Position numbers and translations under genes: made by a program. The notes under the pieces were generated by a model, which worked only from the letters and a program-made list of their open reading frames with translations, searched no databases and was not told where the DNA came from. This document shows, piece by piece, positions 8,252 through 17,069 of a stretch of DNA of 64,000 nt (position 1 is the stretch's first letter; every line of letters starts with the position of its first letter). Source of the DNA: Actibacterium sp. MT2.3-13A (lineage in GTDB: Bacteria > Pseudomonadota > Alphaproteobacteria > Rhodobacterales > Rhodobacteraceae); contig NZ_JAGSOU010000004.1 of NCBI RefSeq assembly GCF_018139985.1, positions 143,716 through 207,715 on the forward strand, in the 5' to 3' direction.

Positions 8252-9229
8252 CTAGCCGCTGCCGATCAGCACGCCCGCGCCGAAGACCAGCGCCCCGCCC
8301 ATCACGACCTGGAAGGCCGCGCGCAGGAAGGGCGTTTCCATGTATTTCTTCTGAATCCAGGCGATCGCCCAGAGTTCGACGAAAACCACGATCATGGCGA
8401 TGACGGTCGCCGTCCAGAAATGCGGGATCAGATAGGGCAAGGCATGGCCCAGCCCCCCGACGGCGGTCATCACGCCCGCCGCGATGCCGCGTTTCACGGG
8501 CGAGCCGCGCCCCGAGATCGCGCCGTCGTCCGAGGCGGCCTCGGTGAAGCCCATCGAGATGCCCGCGCCGACCGAGGCGGCGAGCCCCACGAGGAAGGTC
8601 GTCCAGGTATTCTGCGTCGCGAAAGCCGTGGCGAAGATCGGCGCCAGCGTCGAGACCGAGCCGTCCATCAGCCCCGCCAGGCCCGGCTGCACCCAGGTCA
8701 GCACGAACTGGCGGTGCGCGGTGCGCTCTTCGCGGTCCCTGGCGTCCTCGCCGAGATGCGCGCCGGTCAGGCGCTCGGCCTCCTGGCCGTGGCCGGCCTC
8801 GGCCGCGGCGAGATCGCCGAGCAACTTGCGGGTCTCGGCGTCCTGGCTCTGCGCCGCGGCCTTCTCGTAGAAGCCCTGCGCATCGCGTTCCATCATTTCC
8901 GCTTCCTCACGGATGCGCTCGAGCCCGAGATTCTGCACCAGCCAGACCGGGCGGCGGGCGTAGAAGCCCGAGACATGCTCGCGCCGGATCAGCGGGATCA
9001 CCTCGCCGAAGCGCGCCTTGTGGCGATCAATGAGGCGGCGGCGGTGCTCGTCTTCCTCTGCGGCCATGTCGTCGAAGATGCGGGCGCTGTCGGGAAATTC
9101 GGCGCGCAGCTGTTCGGCATAGCTGCGGTAGATGCGGGCGTCGTCCTCTTCCGAGGAGATGGCCAGCGCGAGGATCTCCTGCTCGGACAGGTCGGCGAAT
9201 CGGCGGCGCTGGGAAAAGCCGGGAATCAT
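8252..9229 (-). CDS. mbfA: MbfA-type iron exporter (ferritin-like domain fused to VIT1 domain)
   Basis: The 325-residue protein joins an N-terminal ferritin/rubrerythrin-like domain (about residues 10-150) to a C-terminal VIT1/CCC1 membrane domain (about 170-325). The di-iron ligands are visible in ISSEEDDARIY, in AAEEDEHRR (about 57-64) and in AAAEAGHGQEAERL. The membrane part begins GLMDGSVSTLAPIFA and includes GISMGFTEAAS and GGLGHALPYLIPHF. This fusion is the membrane-bound ferritin A described in rhizobia and Agrobacterium, where it exports iron and protects from iron and peroxide stress. A near-perfect iron control element lies just upstream of the ribosome-binding site (9242-9258), which supports Irr control. 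Confidence 0.93.
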   Translation of the reverse strand: MIPGFSQRRRFADLSEQEILALAISSEEDDARIYRSYAEQLRAEFPDSARIFDDMAAEEDEHRRRLIDRHKARFGEVIPLIRREHVSGFYARRPVWLVQNLGLERIREEAEMMERDAQGFYEKAAAQSQDAETRKLLGDLAAAEAGHGQEAERLTGAHLGEDARDREERTAHRQFVLTWVQPGLAGLMDGSVSTLAPIFATAFATQNTWTTFLVGLAASVGAGISMGFTEAASDDGAISGRGSPVKRGIAAGVMTAVGGLGHALPYLIPHFWTATVIAMIVVFVELWAIAWIQKKYMETPFLRAAFQVVMGGALVFGAGVLIGSG

Positions 9230-9241
9230 CGGAAGCTCCTT

Positions 9242-9258
9242 TTTAGAATAGCTCTAAA
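9242..9258 (-). promoter_or_regulatory. Iron control element (Irr box) upstream of mbfA
   Basis: The plus strand reads TTTAGAATAGCTCTAAA, which is a 7-3-7 dyad with a single mismatch to the known ICE consensus TTTAGAA-N3-TTCTAAA. It ends one base before the AGGAG ribosome-binding site (9235-9240 on the opposite strand) of mbfA. Bound Irr would therefore block transcription or translation start. In known alphaproteobacteria, Irr represses mbfA under low iron. Confidence 0.85.
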
Positions 9259-9362
9259 TTATCTCCTGCGGTTTGCCGCGCAATCCCGAGAATGCCGCAG
9301 CCGGGCGATATTGCAAGAACTGAACCGGCTGGTTTAATGTTAATCCTCAACAAGGGGACGCC

Positions 9363-9980
9363 ATGAGCATCGAGACATCCGGGATCAAGAAGGGGCGAAA
9401 ATTCGCGCAGGTGCTGGAGGGGGCGCGGGCCGTCTTCCTGCGCGACGGGTTCGAGGGCGCCAGCGTCGACGACATCGCACGCGCGGCGGGGGTCTCCAAG
9501 GCCACGCTCTACAGCTATTTCGCCGACAAGCGGCTGCTGTTCATGGAGGTGGTCAAGCAGGAATGCGACCAGCAATCTCGGGACGCCATGGACGAGATCG
9601 ACCGCGCGGCGCCGGTCGAGGTGGTGCTGGAGGCCGCCGCGCGCCACCTGCTGCGTTTCCTGCTGTCGGATTTCTCGCAGCGGGTGTTCCGCATCTGCGT
9701 GGCCGAGAGCGCACGCTTTCCCGAGCTGGGGCGCGAGTTCTACAATTCCGGCCCGGCGCATGTGCGCGCCGAGCTTGCGGCCTTTCTCGGCGAGGCGGTG
9801 GCGCGCGGCGATCTGGCGATCGACGATCTGCACCTCGCCGCCGACCAGTTCGCCGAGCTGTGCAAGGCCGATCTGCACCCGCGCATGGTCTTTGGCGTGA
9901 GCCACGGCTTCACCGACGAGGAGGTGGAGCGCGTGATCGCCGGCGCCGTCGCCATGTTCATGGCCCGTTACGGGGCCTAA
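9363..9980 (+). CDS. TetR/AcrR family regulator
   Basis: The 205-residue product has an N-terminal TetR helix-turn-helix: ARAVFLRDGFEGASVDDIARAAGVSKATLYSYFADKRLLF, about residues 21-60. The ligand-binding helical domain (LLRFLLSDFSQRVFRICVAESARFPELGREFY) resembles the AefR-like branch often placed beside efflux or lipid genes. It is transcribed divergently from mbfA across 133 bases that contain the Irr box. No operator for the TetR protein itself was recognised. The stop codon overlaps the stop of the convergent NYN gene by four bases (CTAA). The target is unknown; mbfA or the gene itself are the simplest candidates. Confidence 0.9.
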   Translation: MSIETSGIKKGRKFAQVLEGARAVFLRDGFEGASVDDIARAAGVSKATLYSYFADKRLLFMEVVKQECDQQSRDAMDEIDRAAPVEVVLEAAARHLLRFLLSDFSQRVFRICVAESARFPELGREFYNSGPAHVRAELAAFLGEAVARGDLAIDDLHLAADQFAELCKADLHPRMVFGVSHGFTDEEVERVIAGAVAMFMARYGA

Positions 9981-10696
9981 TCGACCCGGCGCAGCTGCAG
10001 CTGGTTGCCCAGGTGCCGGGTCTCGAACCGCTTGAGTTCCTTCACCAGGTCGCTGAGCTTGCGCTTGCCGTAGGTCCGGGTGTCGAAATCGGGATTGTCG
10101 GCGGTGATGAACTGGCCCACCTGGCCCAGCGAGTACCACTCGTCCTCCTGGTCGATCTTGTCCATCGCGCGCAGAATCAGGTCCACCGCCTCCAGCGGCG
10201 ATCTGCGGGAGGGCGCTTCGACCGGCTTGCCCTTCTGCTGCGGCTCGGGCGCCTCTTCGATCAGGTTCTCGATCATCACGAAGCGGTTGCAGACATTGCG
10301 CAGGGAGACCGGCGCCTTGGCCTCGCCGATGCCGATCACGTCGAGGCCCTGTTCGCGGATGCGGCTGGCCAGACGGGTGAAATCGCTGTCCGACGACACC
10401 AGCACGAAACCGTCGAACCGGCCGGAGTGCAGAATATCCATCGCGTCGATGACGAGACCGATGTCGGAGGCGTTCTTGCCCTTGGTGTTGGCGGTTTCCT
10501 GATGTGCCACGAGACCGAGGTCCAGCACCTTGGCCGCCCAGGGCGCGAGGCGGCCGGAGGACCAGTCGCCGTAGACGCGGCGCAGCGCCGGCTCGCCGAA
10601 GGAGGTGATTTCCTTGAGGATCACCTCGGCATAGCGGGCGGGAATGTTGTCAGCGTCGATCAGGACGGCGAGAAGGGGATTATTGCGATTTGGCAT
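9977..10696 (-). CDS. NYN-domain RNase-like protein with LOTUS (OST-HTH) domain
   Basis: The 239-residue protein has an N-terminal NYN (PIN-like) nuclease domain, about residues 8-145. LLAVLIDADNIPA carries the first acidic pair, KNASDIGLVIDAMDIL the central aspartates, and FVLVSSDSDFTRLASRIREQG the last catalytic aspartates, so the acidic centre looks intact. A linker rich in Pro, Lys and Glu follows. The C-terminal region EWYSLGQVGQFITADNPDF...RKLSDLVKEL looks like a LOTUS/OST-HTH RNA-binding domain. The family (LabA/DUF88-like) is common in Proteobacteria and is taken to act on RNA, but substrates are unknown. It converges with the TetR gene with a four-base stop overlap. Confidence 0.88.
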   Translation of the reverse strand: MPNRNNPLLAVLIDADNIPARYAEVILKEITSFGEPALRRVYGDWSSGRLAPWAAKVLDLGLVAHQETANTKGKNASDIGLVIDAMDILHSGRFDGFVLVSSDSDFTRLASRIREQGLDVIGIGEAKAPVSLRNVCNRFVMIENLIEEAPEPQQKGKPVEAPSRRSPLEAVDLILRAMDKIDQEDEWYSLGQVGQFITADNPDFDTRTYGKRKLSDLVKELKRFETRHLGNQLQLRRVD

Positions 10697-10760
10697 ATCT
10701 GCTCTTTCGTTCTTGGGGCACGCCCGCAGCGGGCGCGCCCTTAAATGTTTTGAATGCGTT

Positions 10761-10777
10761 GCCCCCTAAATGGGGGC
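10761..10777 (-). terminator. Hairpin downstream of adhC
   Basis: GCCCCC TAAAT GGGGGC forms a six-base-pair GC stem just after the adhC stop codon on the minus strand. There is no T run, so it is a weak or factor-assisted terminator candidate. A second dyad (GCCCGC A GCGGGC) lies about 30 bases further on. Confidence 0.4.
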
Positions 10778-10787
10778 TGAGGGCAGG

Positions 10788-11900
<1,113 letters not shown>

Positions 11901-12031
11901 GGGTATTCCTCCGTTTTCGGGTTGCGCCAAGAATGGGCGAAAGCCCGGTCGGGTGCAACGCCTCAACGACCGCCGACAGGGTGAGAACGGCGGCGGGCGG
12001 ACTCGACTCCGGGGCGGGTCGTGGTATTCTT

Positions 12032-12046
12032 GAACAAAACAAGAAC
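12032..12046 (+). promoter_or_regulatory. LexA (SOS) box upstream of imuB
   Basis: GAACAAAACAAGAAC is an exact match to the alphaproteobacterial LexA site GAAC-N7-GAAC. It ends 11 bases before the imuB start codon, where LexA would block expression until DNA damage. Confidence 0.88.
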
Positions 12047-12057
12047 ATTCTCTCGCC

Positions 12058-13707
12058 ATGCCCCAACGCCGATTCCTCTCGCTCTGGTTTCCGCGGCTGG
12101 CCGCCGACCGGGTGCTGCGCCTTGAGGGCGACCCCGGCGGCCCCTTCGCGGTGCTGCGCAATGAGCACAACAGCCAGCTGCTGGCCGCGTTGAACCCCGC
12201 GGCCGAGGCGGCAGGGCTGCGCCCGGGCCAGCCGCTGCGCGACGCGCAGGCCATGTGCCCCGATCTGCGCACGCGGATCGAGAACCCGCAGGCCGAGGCC
12301 GCCTTCCTGACCGCGCTGCGCCGCTGGGCGGGCAAGTTCTCGCCCTGGGTGGCCGAACTGCCGCCCTCGGGGCTGGTGATCGACCTGACCGGCTGCGCGC
12401 ATCTCTTCGGCGGCGAAGAGGGGCTTCTGGCCCGCGCGCAGGAGGATTGCGCCGATCTGGGGCTGAGCCTGCGGGCGGGGCTGGCCGACACGCCGGGCGC
12501 GGCCTGGGCCTTGGCGCGGTTCGCGGGCCGGGACGTGGCCGCGATCCGCTCGGGCGACGCGATCGAGCAGGAGGCGCGGGCGACCCGCGCGCGCGCGGCG
12601 AGGCGGCACTGGACGCGGGGCGGGGCCGCCCCCCTGCCCGATGCGCCCGACAACCGGCAGGCTGCCATCGCCGCGCCGGGCCAGACCCGGCAGGCGATCG
12701 GGCCGCTGCCGCTTTCGGCGCTGCGCCTGCCGGCCGAGACGGTGGCAGCGCTCGCCCGCCTCGGGCTGCGCCGGATCGACGACATCCTCGGCATGCCGCG
12801 CGCGGCACTGTCGCGCCGCTTCGGGCGCGAGGCGGTGCTGCGGCTGGACCAGGCCCTGGGCGTGGTACCCGAGCCGGTGTCGCCCGCGCGCCCGCCCGCG
12901 CATTTCGCGGTGCGCCTGACGCTGCCCGACCCGATCGGGCTGGAGGAGGACATCCTGGCCGGGCTCAACCGGCTGCTGCCGCCGCTCTGCGCCAGGCTGC
13001 GCGAGAAGGGGCGCGGGGCGCGGCGTGTCAGGTTGCAGCTGTTCCGTGCCGATCACAGCATGCAGAGCCTTGAGGTGGGCCTCGCCCAGCCCACCGCCGA
13101 GCCGGGGCGCATCCGCCCGCTGCTGATGCTGAGGATGGGCGATGTGGAGGCGGGCTTCGGCATCGACCGGCTGCGGCTGGAGGCGCCCGTGACCGAGCCC
13201 GTTCATGCCCGCCAATACACCGGCCACAGAGAGGCCGCCCGCGCCGCGCGCGACCGGCTGGAGGGCGATACCGCGCTCGAGGATCTGATCGGCCGGATCG
13301 GCGCGCGGGTGGGGCTGGAGGCGATCACCCGGGTCCATCCCGGCGACAGCCATATCCCGGAAAAGGGGTTCCAGACCCTGGCCGCCGCCTGGTCGCAGCC
13401 CTGCGCCCACTGGCCCGCGCCGCAGGCGCCGCGCCCGCTGCTGCTGAACCGGCCCGAACCCGTCACCGCCCCCGACAGCCCCGCCCTGCCCGCGCGCTTC
13501 CGCTGGCGGCGGCGTGAATTCGCCCTGGCCTCGGCCCAGGGGCCCGAGCGCATCGCGCCGGAATGGTGGCTGGACGAGCCCGACTGGCGCTCGGGCGTGC
13601 GCGATTACTGGCGGGTGGAGACCGAGGGCGGCGCGCGGTTGTGGCTGTTCTACGCCCACGGCGCGGCGCTGTCCCCGGGGTGGTTCTGCCACGGGCAGTT
13701 CGCCTGA
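12058..13707 (+). CDS. imuB: ImuB, Y-family polymerase-like protein of the mutasome
   Basis: The 549-residue product is ImuB, the catalytically dead Y-family polymerase relative. With ImuA and DnaE2 it carries out error-prone translesion synthesis after DNA damage. It opens with FLSLWFPRLAADRVLR, continues with the palm-like VIDLTGCAHLFGGEEGLL, has a little-finger/HhH-like part (LARLGLRRIDDILGMPRAALSRRFG, about 230-255) and ends with the family C-terminus (PERIAPEWW, VRDYWRVETEGG, LWLFYAHG, WFCHGQFA). The ATG at 12058 follows an exact LexA box. Unusually, neither imuA nor dnaE2 adjoins it: adhC is upstream and a DUF2794 gene downstream. Partners must lie elsewhere if the system is complete. 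Confidence 0.9.
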   Translation: MPQRRFLSLWFPRLAADRVLRLEGDPGGPFAVLRNEHNSQLLAALNPAAEAAGLRPGQPLRDAQAMCPDLRTRIENPQAEAAFLTALRRWAGKFSPWVAELPPSGLVIDLTGCAHLFGGEEGLLARAQEDCADLGLSLRAGLADTPGAAWALARFAGRDVAAIRSGDAIEQEARATRARAARRHWTRGGAAPLPDAPDNRQAAIAAPGQTRQAIGPLPLSALRLPAETVAALARLGLRRIDDILGMPRAALSRRFGREAVLRLDQALGVVPEPVSPARPPAHFAVRLTLPDPIGLEEDILAGLNRLLPPLCARLREKGRGARRVRLQLFRADHSMQSLEVGLAQPTAEPGRIRPLLMLRMGDVEAGFGIDRLRLEAPVTEPVHARQYTGHREAARAARDRLEGDTALEDLIGRIGARVGLEAITRVHPGDSHIPEKGFQTLAAAWSQPCAHWPAPQAPRPLLLNRPEPVTAPDSPALPARFRWRRREFALASAQGPERIAPEWWLDEPDWRSGVRDYWRVETEGGARLWLFYAHGAALSPGWFCHGQFA

Positions 13708-13717
13708 GAAAAAGAAA

Positions 13718-13741
13718 GCCCCCGCCTCGAAAGGCAGGGGC
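13718..13741. terminator. Hairpin after imuB
   Basis: GCCCCCGCCT CGAA AGGCAGGGGC forms a ten-pair stem with one mismatch, starting 11 bases after the imuB stop. On the minus strand it is followed by TTTCTTTTTC, so its U tract favours minus-strand transcripts. For imuB the tract is absent. The remainder of the 237-base gap to 13945 also holds a second large dyad (13756-13804) and no gene. Confidence 0.5.
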
Positions 13742-13755
13742 CGTTCCGTTGAAAC

Positions 13756-13804
13756 CCCCGGTGGCACGGGCTGGGTGGGGACTGAAATATCCGCGCCACC
13801 GGGG
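13756..13804. repeat. Long-loop inverted repeat in the imuB-DUF2794 gap
   Basis: CCCCGGTGGC at 13756-13765 is exactly complementary to GCCACCGGGG at 13795-13804, with about 29 bases between. It could form a stem with a large loop or be a protein-binding dyad. Its function is unknown. Confidence 0.45.
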
Positions 13805-13944
13805 CAAGCGTCGTTTCGCTATGGATCCAATATCCCTCCGAATCCGGGCAGCAGATGGCCGCGCGCGGGATATTCCGCGGGTGATTTCCGGGCAAAACAG
13901 GGGCAAAGCTTGATTTGCGCCCGGTTCGGGTTCAGATTCGCGCC

Positions 13945-14289
13945 ATGAATGTTCAGCCCCCCACGCCCTTTCCCGGCGCCCGCGCGCCCGAGCAGGTCAG
14001 CTTCGACCGGGCCGAGCTGGGGGTGATCCTGACGCTTTACGGCCGCATGGTCGCCGCCGGCGAATGGCGCGACTACGGCATCTCCTGCCTGCGCGAGGTG
14101 GCGGTGTTCTCGATCTTCCGGCGCACCGCCGAGCACCCGCTCTACCGTATCGAGAAACGCCCCCGCCTGCGCGGCCGGCAGGGGATCTATGCGGTGATCG
14201 GGATGGACGGGCAGATCCTGAAACGCGGGCACGAGCTGAAGACCGTGCTGCGCGTTCTTGAGAAGAAACTGATCCGCGCCGTCGACTAA
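13945..14289 (+). CDS. DUF2794 protein
   Basis: The 114-residue product matches DUF2794, a small alphaproteobacterial family of unknown function. Characteristic stretches are SFDRAELGVILTLYGRMVAAGEWRDYGI, VAVFSIFRRTAEHPLYRIEKRPRL and GQILKRGHELKTVLRVLEKK. The ATG at 13945 gives the common family start; the frame is open a little further upstream without support. It has no signal peptide or membrane segment, so it is probably cytoplasmic. Its stop codon overlaps the stop of the convergent NlpC/P60 gene by four bases. Confidence 0.88.
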   Translation: MNVQPPTPFPGARAPEQVSFDRAELGVILTLYGRMVAAGEWRDYGISCLREVAVFSIFRRTAEHPLYRIEKRPRLRGRQGIYAVIGMDGQILKRGHELKTVLRVLEKKLIRAVD

Positions 14290-15110
14290 AGCCGCTTGTG
14301 CGCGGTCAGGGGGCCATCGCCCTGCGCCTCGATCCGGGCGCAGGCATCGGCGATGGGCTCATAGGCCACCGACATGCTGTAGGCATTGGCGTGGATCATG
14401 GTCTCGCCATCCACCGCCAGCGCCACATGGCCCTTCCAGAAAAACAGATCGCCCCGTTCGGGCGGCGTGCCCGGCGGCAGGGCCCGGCCCAGCGCGGCCT
14501 GCTGCATGTCGCTGTCGCCGGGGCAGGCGATGCCCGCCGCCAGCAGCGCCGCCTGCACCAGCCCGGAGCAATCGATCCCCCAGACCGAGTTGCCGCCCCA
14601 TAGATAGGGCACCCCGAAATGCATCTGCGCCACCGTCACCGGATCGGCGAAGGGCGCGTTGAGCGGGCGCAGGTGGGGCTTGGGCACGAAATAGCCCTCG
14701 GCGGTCTCGAAAAACGCGCCGGAGGCAGAGACCACGCGCAGCCGCGCGCCGAAGGACAGGCCCATCACCTCGTGCGCCTTCATGTCCGGCGCGGGATAGG
14801 CGTGGCTGGCGGGCACCGCGACGCGGTGGGTGGCGTCGATCGCAGGGCCCAGCGCGGCCTCGTCGATGTAACCGACATAGCCGTCCTTGCCCGACTGCCC
14901 GAAGGCGAAGCCCTGGTGCCGCTCCAGCACGGTGAAGGGATCGCCCCACACCAGCTGACGCTCGCGCCGCCCGCCCGGCTCGGCCAGCAGGTCGGCCACC
15001 GGGCGGGTCAGGCGGCCGGGCTCGCCGGGCACGAAGCGGGGCGCGCTGACGCGGTCCTGCCAGCCCTCCAGCGCGACGCGGGCATTGGCCGGGGTCAGGC
15101 GGCGGTCCAT
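14286..15110 (-). CDS. NlpC/P60 peptidase with SH3-like N-terminus
   Basis: The 274-residue protein is a C40-family (NlpC/P60) cysteine peptidase, usually a cell-wall peptide endopeptidase (gamma-D-Glu-diaminopimelate type) or a dipeptidyl peptidase. SH3b-like segments lie at about residues 45-150 (QLVWGDPFTVLER, GYVGYIDEAAL, LSFGARLRVVSASGAFFET, GYFVPKPHL). The catalytic domain follows with WGIDCSGLVQAALLAAG (Cys), FWKGHVALAVDG (His) and MIHANAYSM (third polar residue). No obvious signal peptide is present at the chosen start, which is common in the YkfC-like group that acts on recycled wall peptides. It lies three bases after the M17 aminopeptidase gene, so the two are likely one operon for peptide turnover. 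Confidence 0.88.
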   Translation of the reverse strand: MDRRLTPANARVALEGWQDRVSAPRFVPGEPGRLTRPVADLLAEPGGRRERQLVWGDPFTVLERHQGFAFGQSGKDGYVGYIDEAALGPAIDATHRVAVPASHAYPAPDMKAHEVMGLSFGARLRVVSASGAFFETAEGYFVPKPHLRPLNAPFADPVTVAQMHFGVPYLWGGNSVWGIDCSGLVQAALLAAGIACPGDSDMQQAALGRALPPGTPPERGDLFFWKGHVALAVDGETMIHANAYSMSVAYEPIADACARIEAQGDGPLTAHKRL

Positions 15111-15113
15111 CGC

Positions 15114-16499
15114 CTAGAGGTCCAGGATCTGCGGCAGCGCCTGCAGCAGCGCGCGCGCGCCCTGCCCGACCCCGCCCTTGGGCCGGGCTGGGGCGGCGTT
15201 GGGCTGCCAGCCGTAGATGTCGAAATGCATGTAGGGCGCGCGCTCGACGAAGCGGCGCAGGAACAGCGCGGCGGTGATCGAGCCGGCGAAGCCCCCCGAG
15301 GGCGCGTTGTCGAGATCGGCGATGCCGGGCTCGATCATCTTCTCGTAGGGCTCGTGGAAAGGCAGGCGCCAGACCGGGTCGGCCACCTGCCCCGCCGCGG
15401 CGCTGAGCGCCTGCGCGGCGGCCTCGGCATCGGTGTAGAAGGGCGCCAGATCGGGGCCAACGGCCACCCGCGCCGCGCCCGTCAGCGTCGCCATCGAGAC
15501 CAGCAGGTCGCTCTCCTCCTCATCGGCCAGCGCCAGCGCGTCGGCCAGCACCAGCCGGCCCTCGGCATCGGTGTTGTTGATCTCCACCGTCAGCCCCTTG
15601 CGCGAGGTCAGGATGTCCTGCGGGCGGAACGACGCGCCCGAGACGCTGTTCTCCACGGCCGGGACCAGCACCCGCAGCCGCAGCGGCAGGTTGAGCGCCA
15701 TGATCATGTGCGCGAGCCCCATCACCGTGGCCGCCCCGCCCATGTCCTTCTTCATCAGGCCCATCGAAGCGGCGGGCTTCAGGTTCAGCCCGCCGGTGTC
15801 GAAGCACACACCCTTGCCCACCAGCGTCAGCCGCGGGCCAGCATTACCCCAGCGCATCTCCAGCAGGCGCGGCGCGCTGGCCGCGGCCCGGCCCACGGCG
15901 TGGATCATCGGGAAGTTCCGCTTCAGCAGGTCGTCGCCGCGAATCGCGCTCGCCTCGGCGCCGTGGCGGGCGGCCAGCGCGAACAGCGCATCCTCCAGCG
16001 CCTCCGGCCCCATGTCGGAGGCGGGGGTGTTGATCAGGTCGCGGGTCAGCGCCTCGCCCGCCGCGATCGCCTCCAGCCGCGCGGCATTCACGCCCGCGGG
16101 CGCCTTGAGCAGCGCGCCGCCGTTCTCCTGCGCCTTGTAGCGGTCGAAACGGTAGAGCGAAAACAGCCAGCCCAGCGCCTCCTCCTCCAGCGCCGCGCCG
16201 GTCAGGGCGGTCTCCAGATGGTAGATCGCGGCCGGCAGCTTCGCGGCGGCCCCCGCCAGATGAAAACGCCCGCGCGCGCGGGTCTTCGCGCTGCCATAGC
16301 CCGCCACCGCGCCCTCCAGCGCGCCATCCGCGCCCGCCAGCAGCTGCACCTCGCCCAGCCTGGCGGCGAAGCCGGTGCTGCGCAGCCAGGCCGCCTGCGG
16401 CGCGGGCAGGCGCGTCACAAGGGCGTCGAGCGCGCCCTCCTCGACCACATGGAGCGGCACGGACAGGGCATCGGCGGGGGCGAAGGTCAGGGACGTCAT
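15114..16499 (-). CDS. Leucyl aminopeptidase family (M17) metallopeptidase
   Basis: The 461-residue product is a cytosolic M17 leucyl-aminopeptidase-type enzyme that removes N-terminal residues from peptides using two metal ions. The signature NNTDAEGRLVLADAL is present, as are VGKGVCFDTGGLNLKPAASMGLMKKDMGGAA (metal ligands and the catalytic lysine), PAVENSVSGASFRPQDI and FHEPYEKMIEPGIADLDNAPSGGFAGSITAALFL. The C-terminal end (PYMHFDIYGWQP) is typical of the group. The ATG at 16499 was preferred because CCGGAG lies six bases before it; an in-frame ATG exists ten codons upstream. It precedes the NlpC/P60 gene by three bases, so peptide degradation is the likely shared theme. Confidence 0.92.
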   Translation of the reverse strand: MTSLTFAPADALSVPLHVVEEGALDALVTRLPAPQAAWLRSTGFAARLGEVQLLAGADGALEGAVAGYGSAKTRARGRFHLAGAAAKLPAAIYHLETALTGAALEEEALGWLFSLYRFDRYKAQENGGALLKAPAGVNAARLEAIAAGEALTRDLINTPASDMGPEALEDALFALAARHGAEASAIRGDDLLKRNFPMIHAVGRAAASAPRLLEMRWGNAGPRLTLVGKGVCFDTGGLNLKPAASMGLMKKDMGGAATVMGLAHMIMALNLPLRLRVLVPAVENSVSGASFRPQDILTSRKGLTVEINNTDAEGRLVLADALALADEEESDLLVSMATLTGAARVAVGPDLAPFYTDAEAAAQALSAAAGQVADPVWRLPFHEPYEKMIEPGIADLDNAPSGGFAGSITAALFLRRFVERAPYMHFDIYGWQPNAAPARPKGGVGQGARALLQALPQILDL

Positions 16500-16562
16500 G
16501 GCAATCTCCGGCTGGATCGGGAGTTCCACAGTAGCGCGCCCGCACCGGCCCGCAAGCGGCGA

Positions 16563-16928
16563 TCATCCCGACATCTCCTGCAACCGCCAGATCATCCTCA
16601 GCGACTGGTGCGCGACCCGGTCCAGACGCGCCAGCGTGGCGGCCAGGGCGGCGCGGTCGCCGCTCTCGCTCAGGTCGGCGACATCGGCGGCGACGCGGGC
16701 GAGACCGGTCAGCCCGATCGCCCCGGCAATCCGCTCCAGCCGGTCGGCGCAGAGGGCCAGGTCGAACAGCCGCCCGTCGCGCCGCAGCTCCCGGGCGCGC
16801 GCCACCCCCTCCGCGAGATCGCGCAGGGCCTCGGCCAGCACCTCCGGCGCGCGCGCCTCGCCGATCTCGAGATAGAGCGCGGCCAGCCCCTCGGGGTCGA
16901 GCCTGAGCGGCTCTTCCCGGCAAAGCAT
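16563..16928 (-). CDS. Small helical protein of unknown function
   Basis: The 121-residue product is not recognised. It is almost wholly helical in character and rich in Ala, Leu, Arg and Glu (ALYLEIGEARAPEVLAEALRDL, ALAATLARLDRVAHQSLRMIWRLQEMSG). The pattern resembles a four-helix bundle such as an Hpt domain, though no classic phosphorylatable His motif stands out. It starts at the ATG at 16928. The open frame continues to an ATG at 17057, which would give 164 residues but would run over the promoter region of the divergent carbonic anhydrase gene. The gene lies 63 bases upstream of the M17 peptidase start on the same strand and might be cotranscribed. Confidence 0.65.
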   Translation of the reverse strand: MLCREEPLRLDPEGLAALYLEIGEARAPEVLAEALRDLAEGVARARELRRDGRLFDLALCADRLERIAGAIGLTGLARVAADVADLSESGDRAALAATLARLDRVAHQSLRMIWRLQEMSG

Positions 16929-17069
16929 TCTTATCGCAGGCAAAACATCCCTCGCTTCGGTTTCCGGCGCCCCATGGCGGCGAGACTGGGCCAGAGCGGT
17001 CAAGAAAGGGTTTCTTTGCAGTGCAGAAATTTCTCGAATTTCGGACAAATGCACCATAGAGAAAGAGCT

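Noticed and set aside
13860..13900. A possible further copy of the GATATTT repeat near GGGATATTCCGCGGG
   Set aside because: The core and the AAGAAG tail are not kept, so it was not counted as a repeat copy.
16929..17057. Longer start for the small helical protein
   Set aside because: The extension would run over the promoter of the divergent carbonic anhydrase gene and shows no clear ribosome-binding site; it remains possible.
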